Shown one piece after another: positions 59,783 through 64,000 of a stretch of DNA of 64,000 nt. The notes beneath the pieces are model-generated. The model ran no database searches, was not told the origin of the DNA, and saw nothing but the letters and a program-made list of their open reading frames with translations. The position numbers were made by a program, and so were the translations under genes. This DNA comes from an uncultured Lachnospiraceae bacterium (GTDB taxonomy: Bacteria; Bacillota; Clostridia; Lachnospirales; Lachnospiraceae), in assembly GCA_947626745.1 (NCBI GenBank), contig CANQTF010000001.1, forward strand, positions 1-64,000, written 5' to 3'. Numbering within the stretch: the stretch's first letter is position 1; each line of letters opens with the position of its first letter.

Positions 59783-62458
59783 ATGAGAAAAAAGGAAAAT
59801 AACAAAGTGGGAAGGAAATTCTTGAGATTCCTGCAGCATACCGCGCTGGCCGTCACGGCTGCGGCCGTCTGTGTGACGGTGGGGGCTTCCGGCTTCCGGG
59901 CGGGCGCGTTTCAGAAGACCTATACGATGCATTTTTCTCTGGCGGACCGGTCGAAGAGCTACGAGGCCACCGATATGTTCCTAAACCTGCTCGGGGCTGA
60001 ACTTTCCGATGCGGTGCGGCACGGCGTGGTGAGCGGGCAGATGGAGACGGACGGCCGCTTTGACGGCAGAAAAGTGATCGATGTGACGGCTTACAACTAC
60101 CGGCAGATAGGGCTGCCGGGGCAGTATGTGACCGCACAGTATTATCTGGAGGATCTGCTAAAATGGCAGAGCTATGGTTTCGAGACGAGGACCGAGACCA
60201 TGACGCCGGAGCAGTCGGCGGCTTTCCTGTCGCCCCTGACCAGAGTGACGTTTGCCTCGCTGTCCGATCTGGATTCGTATCTGGGCTATGAGGTCGGGGA
60301 GAACGGGAACGACGACGGATTATATCAGGAGGATGTGTCGGGCAATCAGCTTTGGGTCTATACGGATGATGACGGTTACGGTTATCAGGTGAAGATTGCG
60401 GACGCATATGACGAAGAGACTGTGGCGGAGTCTCCCTATGCCGATGAAGAGGACGGTTTGGAGAGATGCAATATCCTGGTGAACCGTTACCGGACCGTGG
60501 ACGGCGGGAAGCTGGAGGATTATGTGTCCGATTGGGAGCTGTATTATGATCTGTGCAATCAGGTGAAGACCGCAGCCAACGGGCTGGCTTACAACTATCG
60601 GGAATATCTGGATTTCAACGATTTCTACAGTGCGGACAAGACCAATATGCGCTATGTGATCGTGCAGGAGACGGAGGAAGGGCGGCAGGTCTTTACGAAT
60701 CTGACGGCGCAGGACGCGGGCAACCCGGCTTTTGCCTGTGCGAAGGAACTGGCGGAGACAGACGTACTGCACACGGAGGAAATGGAGGACGGGCGCTATA
60801 TCTACTATGCGCCGTCGGATATGGTCTATGAGACCAATACGGGTCTGGAAGAGGACACGGTAAGGCAGGTGCTCAACGCCTACGATTATGCCTATCCGGA
60901 AGCGACGAAGATCTGGGTGGGCGTGGACACGAAGTACCCCGCTCATGACGGATTCTGGCAGGGATATCAGAACTTCTACCATTACGGGGCCTATATGCTG
61001 CAGAGCGCGATCGTCGCGCTGGCGGCGGGGCTTTTGTATCTGCTCCTCTGGTTTTATCTGACCTGTACGGAGGGACGGGCTGTGGACGAGGAAGGGAACA
61101 GATGCGTCAGCCTGACGGCTTTCGACAGTGTGATCCCCACGGAGGGCGCGTTCGTCCTCGTCTGCGGTGCGGCGGTCATAGGACTGGTGATCCTTATGGT
61201 GCTGCTTGAACTGACGGGCATCGACCCGACCAGTCCGTGGGCGCTGGCGGATCTGACGGGATCGGCGCGGACGTTGAGCATCGCCATGCTGGCAGTCTAT
61301 GTGTTCTTGGCGGACTGGGCGGCTATGTTCTTCTTCTACAGTCTGGTCAGAAGGATCAAGGCGCGCTCGCTCTGGAAGAACAGCTATCTGAAGAGACTGT
61401 TCGGCCGCGCCGTGCGGTTCGGCTGGAAGGTGTACGACAACAGCGATATCGTGCTGCGCACGTGGCTGCCGTATGCCGCCTTCGTCCTGTTCAATGTCGC
61501 CATGCTGCTGTTCGCGTTTGCAGGGGCCGGCGTGCTCAGCATCGCGGCCTGTATCATACTGGCGGCGGCGGATATCTTCGTGGGTATCGTACTCTTCCGC
61601 AGCGCCAAGGAACAGCAGGAGATCGTGAACGGGATCGAGATCATTGCCGGCGGACAGACAGAGCATCAGGTAGATACGGACAATATGCACGGGGACAACC
61701 TGACGCTTGCCAATTCCGTCAACAGCATCGGCAAGGGCATCAAGGAAGCGGTGGAGATCAGCATGAAGGATGAGCGCATGAAGGCGGATCTGATCACGAA
61801 CGTATCCCACGATATCAAGACGCCGCTCACCTCGATCATCAATTATGTGGATCTGATCAAGCGGGAACAGGTGGATAACGAAAAGATACGGGGCTATATC
61901 AATGTGCTCGATGAGAAATCTCAGAGACTGAAGCAGCTGACCGACGATCTGGTTGAGGCGAGCAAGATATCCTCCGGCAATATCAATCTGCATTTTGAGC
62001 GGATCGATCTGGCCGAACTGATGAACCAGACGCTCGGCGAGTTCTCGGAAAAGTTTGAACAGAGGAAGCTGATCACCGTCATGAACATCAATGCGCCGCA
62101 TGCCGTGATCGAGGCTGACAGCCGCAGGATATGGCGCGTGATCGAGAATCTCTTCAACAATATATACAAGTATGCCATGGAAGGGACGAGAGTGTATCTG
62201 ACGATAGACCATGTGCCTGACAAGGACGGATATATCGCGCTCACCGTCAAGAATATTTCGGCGACGGCGCTGAACTGTGACCCCGCTGAACTGACGGAGC
62301 GGTTCATCAGAGGAGACGAGTCGAGAACGACGGAGGGAAGCGGACTGGGGCTGTCTATCGCCAAGAATCTGACCGAGGCGCAGAACGGAACGTTTGAGAT
62401 CCGTCTCGACGGCGATCTGTTCAAGGTCATTCTGACGTTCCCGGCCGCGCGGGACTAG
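59783..62458 (+). CDS. Large membrane sensor histidine kinase
   Basis: 891 residues from ATG 59783 (GGGAG five bases upstream; the track ATG at 59771 overlaps that site). One N-terminal helix (about 17-37), a long external region to about residue 405, then five or six membrane helices to about 610, and a cytoplasmic kinase: LITNVSHDIKTPLTSIINY (His near 674), VIENLFNNIYKYA (N box), GSGLGLSIAKNL (G2). The D box is weak (GYIALTVKNISATAL), as in some kinases of this group. Stop lies two bases from the convergent prs stop. Confidence 0.92.
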   Translation: MRKKENNKVGRKFLRFLQHTALAVTAAAVCVTVGASGFRAGAFQKTYTMHFSLADRSKSYEATDMFLNLLGAELSDAVRHGVVSGQMETDGRFDGRKVIDVTAYNYRQIGLPGQYVTAQYYLEDLLKWQSYGFETRTETMTPEQSAAFLSPLTRVTFASLSDLDSYLGYEVGENGNDDGLYQEDVSGNQLWVYTDDDGYGYQVKIADAYDEETVAESPYADEEDGLERCNILVNRYRTVDGGKLEDYVSDWELYYDLCNQVKTAANGLAYNYREYLDFNDFYSADKTNMRYVIVQETEEGRQVFTNLTAQDAGNPAFACAKELAETDVLHTEEMEDGRYIYYAPSDMVYETNTGLEEDTVRQVLNAYDYAYPEATKIWVGVDTKYPAHDGFWQGYQNFYHYGAYMLQSAIVALAAGLLYLLLWFYLTCTEGRAVDEEGNRCVSLTAFDSVIPTEGAFVLVCGAAVIGLVILMVLLELTGIDPTSPWALADLTGSARTLSIAMLAVYVFLADWAAMFFFYSLVRRIKARSLWKNSYLKRLFGRAVRFGWKVYDNSDIVLRTWLPYAAFVLFNVAMLLFAFAGAGVLSIAACIILAAADIFVGIVLFRSAKEQQEIVNGIEIIAGGQTEHQVDTDNMHGDNLTLANSVNSIGKGIKEAVEISMKDERMKADLITNVSHDIKTPLTSIINYVDLIKREQVDNEKIRGYINVLDEKSQRLKQLTDDLVEASKISSGNINLHFERIDLAELMNQTLGEFSEKFEQRKLITVMNINAPHAVIEADSRRIWRVIENLFNNIYKYAMEGTRVYLTIDHVPDKDGYIALTVKNISATALNCDPAELTERFIRGDESRTTEGSGLGLSIAKNLTEAQNGTFEIRLDGDLFKVILTFPAARD

Positions 62459-62460
62459 CG

Positions 62461-63654
62461 CTACAGCTCAAACGCGCTCATCTCACGGTTGTTGTAGCGG
62501 GCAAGGATCTGGTGGATCTTGTCGGTGGGCGTGTAGATGTTAGCCATGGAAGCGTCATGGTTCAGGAAATCAATGATAGAAGCGACGAACTTACTCATAT
62601 CAGCCTCCACATAGTAGGGCTTTTCTTTGAGCTCCGGGGGCTGATAGCAGAGGTTCGTCGAGATGATCCTGTCAAAATAACATTTCTCATAGGCCTCATC
62701 AAAGGCCTTCAGGCCGTCTGTGAAGAGACCGAAGGTGCAGCATACGAAGACGCGCTTTGCATTCATCTTCTTGAGATGCATGGCGGTGTCGATCATGCTG
62801 CCGCCGGAGGAGATCATGTCGTCGATGATAATGGCGTCTTTGCCGTCCACGTTGTCGCCCAGAAATTCATGCGCAACAATGGGATTCTTGCCGTTCACGA
62901 TAACGGAGTAATCACGGCGTTTATAGAACATACCCACATCTACTCCCAGAACATCCGCAAAATAGACCGCCCTGTCGAGCGCTCCCTCGTCGGGACTGAT
63001 GACTAGCGTGTGTTCTTTGTCTATGATGAGATCCTTCTCGGTGTGAAGCAGCGAGCGGATAAACTGATAGGGCGGCGTAAAGTTGTCAAAGCCCTTGAGC
63101 GGCACTGAATTCTGCACTCTGGGATCGTGGGCGTCAAAGGTGATGAAATTGGCCACGCCCATATCCATAAGCTCCTTGATCGCGTAGGCGCAATCCAGCG
63201 ATTCGCGGCCGTTGCGCTTGTGCTGTCTGCCCTCGTAGAGAAAGGGCATGATCACGGTGACGCGGTGCGCTTTGCCGTTGATGGCGGAGATGATCCTTTT
63301 CAGATCCTGATAGTGGTCGTCGGGGGACATGTGATTCTCAAAGCCGTTCATCTGATAGGTGATGCTGTGGTTGCACACATCTACCAAGATAAAGATATCC
63401 TTGCCTCTGACGGAGGAGGGCAGCACGCTTTTGGCCTCGCCCGTTCCGAAACGGGGGCATTCCACCTCCACAAGATAGTTGTCTTCCATATATCCGTGAA
63501 AAGCCGGATCGTTCTTGAAATTGTTGTCAAGGCTCTTGCGAAACTCCACCAGATGACTGTTGACCTTAGCGGCGAGCGGCAGAGCGGATCTCGTCGTGAG
63601 AAGCTTGATCGGTGCGACCGGCATCGCATTCTTAAGCTGTTCCGTGTTAGGCAT
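62461..63654 (-). CDS. prs: Ribose-phosphate pyrophosphokinase
   Basis: 397 residues making PRPP from ribose 5-phosphate and ATP for nucleotide, His and Trp synthesis. The PRPP-binding loop DAIIIDDMISSGGSM, the metal-binding TFDAHDPRVQNS and VTVIMPFLYEGRQHKRNGRE (RQ/R loop) are seen. It is about 80 residues longer than the classical form, with extra N-terminal and C-terminal segments common to Lachnospiraceae-type proteins. GGAGGAAACC precedes the ATG in the reverse strand. Confidence 0.93.
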   Translation of the reverse strand: MPNTEQLKNAMPVAPIKLLTTRSALPLAAKVNSHLVEFRKSLDNNFKNDPAFHGYMEDNYLVEVECPRFGTGEAKSVLPSSVRGKDIFILVDVCNHSITYQMNGFENHMSPDDHYQDLKRIISAINGKAHRVTVIMPFLYEGRQHKRNGRESLDCAYAIKELMDMGVANFITFDAHDPRVQNSVPLKGFDNFTPPYQFIRSLLHTEKDLIIDKEHTLVISPDEGALDRAVYFADVLGVDVGMFYKRRDYSVIVNGKNPIVAHEFLGDNVDGKDAIIIDDMISSGGSMIDTAMHLKKMNAKRVFVCCTFGLFTDGLKAFDEAYEKCYFDRIISTNLCYQPPELKEKPYYVEADMSKFVASIIDFLNHDASMANIYTPTDKIHQILARYNNREMSAFEL

Positions 63655-63705
63655 GGTTTCCTCCCGTCATTCGTGACTGTAATGTAACCGCACAGCAACA
63701 CTTAT

Positions 63706-63734
63706 TTTATATCATTCCGCTAGTGACACGTCAA
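63706..63734 (-). promoter_or_regulatory. Promoter of prs
   Basis: On the minus strand: TTGACG (63734-63729), 17 bases, TATAAA (63711-63706), about 52 bases before the prs ATG. Confidence 0.75.
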
Positions 63735-63751
63735 GAAATTTCTAGTAGAAT
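63723..63751 (+). promoter_or_regulatory. Divergent promoter of the PDZ/DUF512 gene
   Basis: GTGACA (63723-63728), 17 bases, TAGAAT (63746-63751). Its -35 side overlaps the prs -35 box on the other strand, so the two promoters face away from a shared core. Confidence 0.5.
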
Positions 63752-63790
63752 ATAGACAGCGCATACCATGTGCGGCGGGAGACGGATATC

Positions 63791-64000
63791 ATGCGGAAGG
63801 AAGAAAAAAAGCAGCATATCGTGCAGCGGGTCGAAGCGGGTTCCGCGGCGGAGGAAATGGGGATAGAGACGGGGGATATCCTGCTTGCCGTCAACGGCAC
63901 AGAGATCGAGGATATCTTTGATTATCAGTATCTGACGCAGGACGAGTATGTGGAGGTGTCGGTCAGGAAGAAGAACGGCGAGGAGTGGCTTCTGGAGATC
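63791..64000 (+). CDS. PDZ-domain/DUF512-type radical SAM-like protein, N-terminus only
   Basis: First 70 residues; the gene runs off the window. IVQRVEAGSAAEEMGIETGDILLAVNG, then EIEDIFDYQYLTQDEYVEVSV, is the PDZ-like start typical of the DUF512 proteins of Clostridia (putative Fe-S/radical SAM fold proteins often placed before the GTPase der). The rest of the protein is outside. GGCGGGAGA precedes the ATG. Confidence 0.8.
   Translation, partial: MRKEEKKQHIVQRVEAGSAAEEMGIETGDILLAVNGTEIEDIFDYQYLTQDEYVEVSVRKKNGEEWLLEI

Noticed and set aside
60320-62212. 630-codon minus-strand ORF
   Set aside because: Antisense shadow of the large histidine kinase gene; composition typical of a reverse-frame artefact.

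Overview
The window (about 57% GC for most of its length by eye) reads as a chromosomal segment of an anaerobic Firmicute, most likely a Lachnospiraceae-type Clostridia. The grounds are clostridial gene order (ylbN-rpmF-plsX-acpP-rnc-smc-ftsY and ylxM-ffh-rpsP-khpA-rimM-trmD-rplS-lepB-rbgA-lepB-rnhB-ylqG-ylqH-yraN), TTGACA-N17-TATAAT type promoters, strong AGGAGG ribosome binding sites, occasional GTG/TTG starts, an ECF transporter, FeoAB and a YitT protein. This is inference from gene content; no 16S rRNA gene is present.

Layout. 1-77: 3' end of a group II intron. 122-2665: ECF transporter ATPase and EcfT. 2693-7792: SDR epimerase, feoA-feoB, GH13 amylase with its own promoter and a palindromic operator. 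7900-10290: AT-richer accessory patch with an AbiE-type (type IV) toxin-antitoxin pair and a frameshifted XRE/membrane protein. 10408-20501: HPr-like protein, sbcD-sbcC, cardiolipin synthase, acyltransferase, hybrid histidine kinase, and tmcAL on the minus strand. 20701-29268: pta and the lipid/ribosome/chromosome block ylbN-rpmF-plsX-acpP-rnc-smc-ftsY. 29243-48340: a 19-kb stretch separating ftsY from ylxM-ffh, which are adjacent in many Firmicutes. 48384-58922: the conserved ffh-rpsP-trmD-rplS-rnhB region. 59032-64000: OmpR-type two-component system, prs (minus) and the start of a PDZ/DUF512 protein.

The 19-kb stretch is the most interesting part. It holds (a) ilvA; (b) a TerY-P-like set, namely a degenerate Ser/Thr kinase with zinc ribbon, an LRR protein, a VWA protein and a PP2C phosphatase; (c) YitT, GH25 lysozyme, AraC regulator and a DUF1905-C39-like protein; (d) an XRE repressor divergent from an operon of two membrane Ser/Thr kinases (whose first ~980 bp are almost identical tandem copies), an FHA protein, PP2C, a membrane trypsin-FHA protein and another PP2C, with an inverted-repeat operator inside the promoter spacer; (e) an MFS efflux gene behind a 12-codon leader peptide and an attenuator-like RNA; (f) a promoter, three 34-bp tandem repeats, a terminator and a truncated toxin start, i.e. 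the architecture of a type III (RNA antitoxin) toxin-antitoxin locus whose toxin has been lost.

How the genes work together: the housekeeping blocks serve phospholipid synthesis (plsX, acpP, plsC-type acyltransferase, cls), ribosome and tRNA maturation (rnc, rimM, trmD, rbgA, tmcAL, L32, S16, L19), protein export (ffh, ftsY, two lepB), chromosome and DNA maintenance (smc, sbcCD, rnhB) and carbon/acetate metabolism (GH13, pta). Reversible Ser/Thr phosphorylation read by FHA domains links the two accessory kinase clusters in concept, but their targets cannot be read from sequence. All coordinates, motif positions and pairings were read by eye; no alignment, folding or database search was run.
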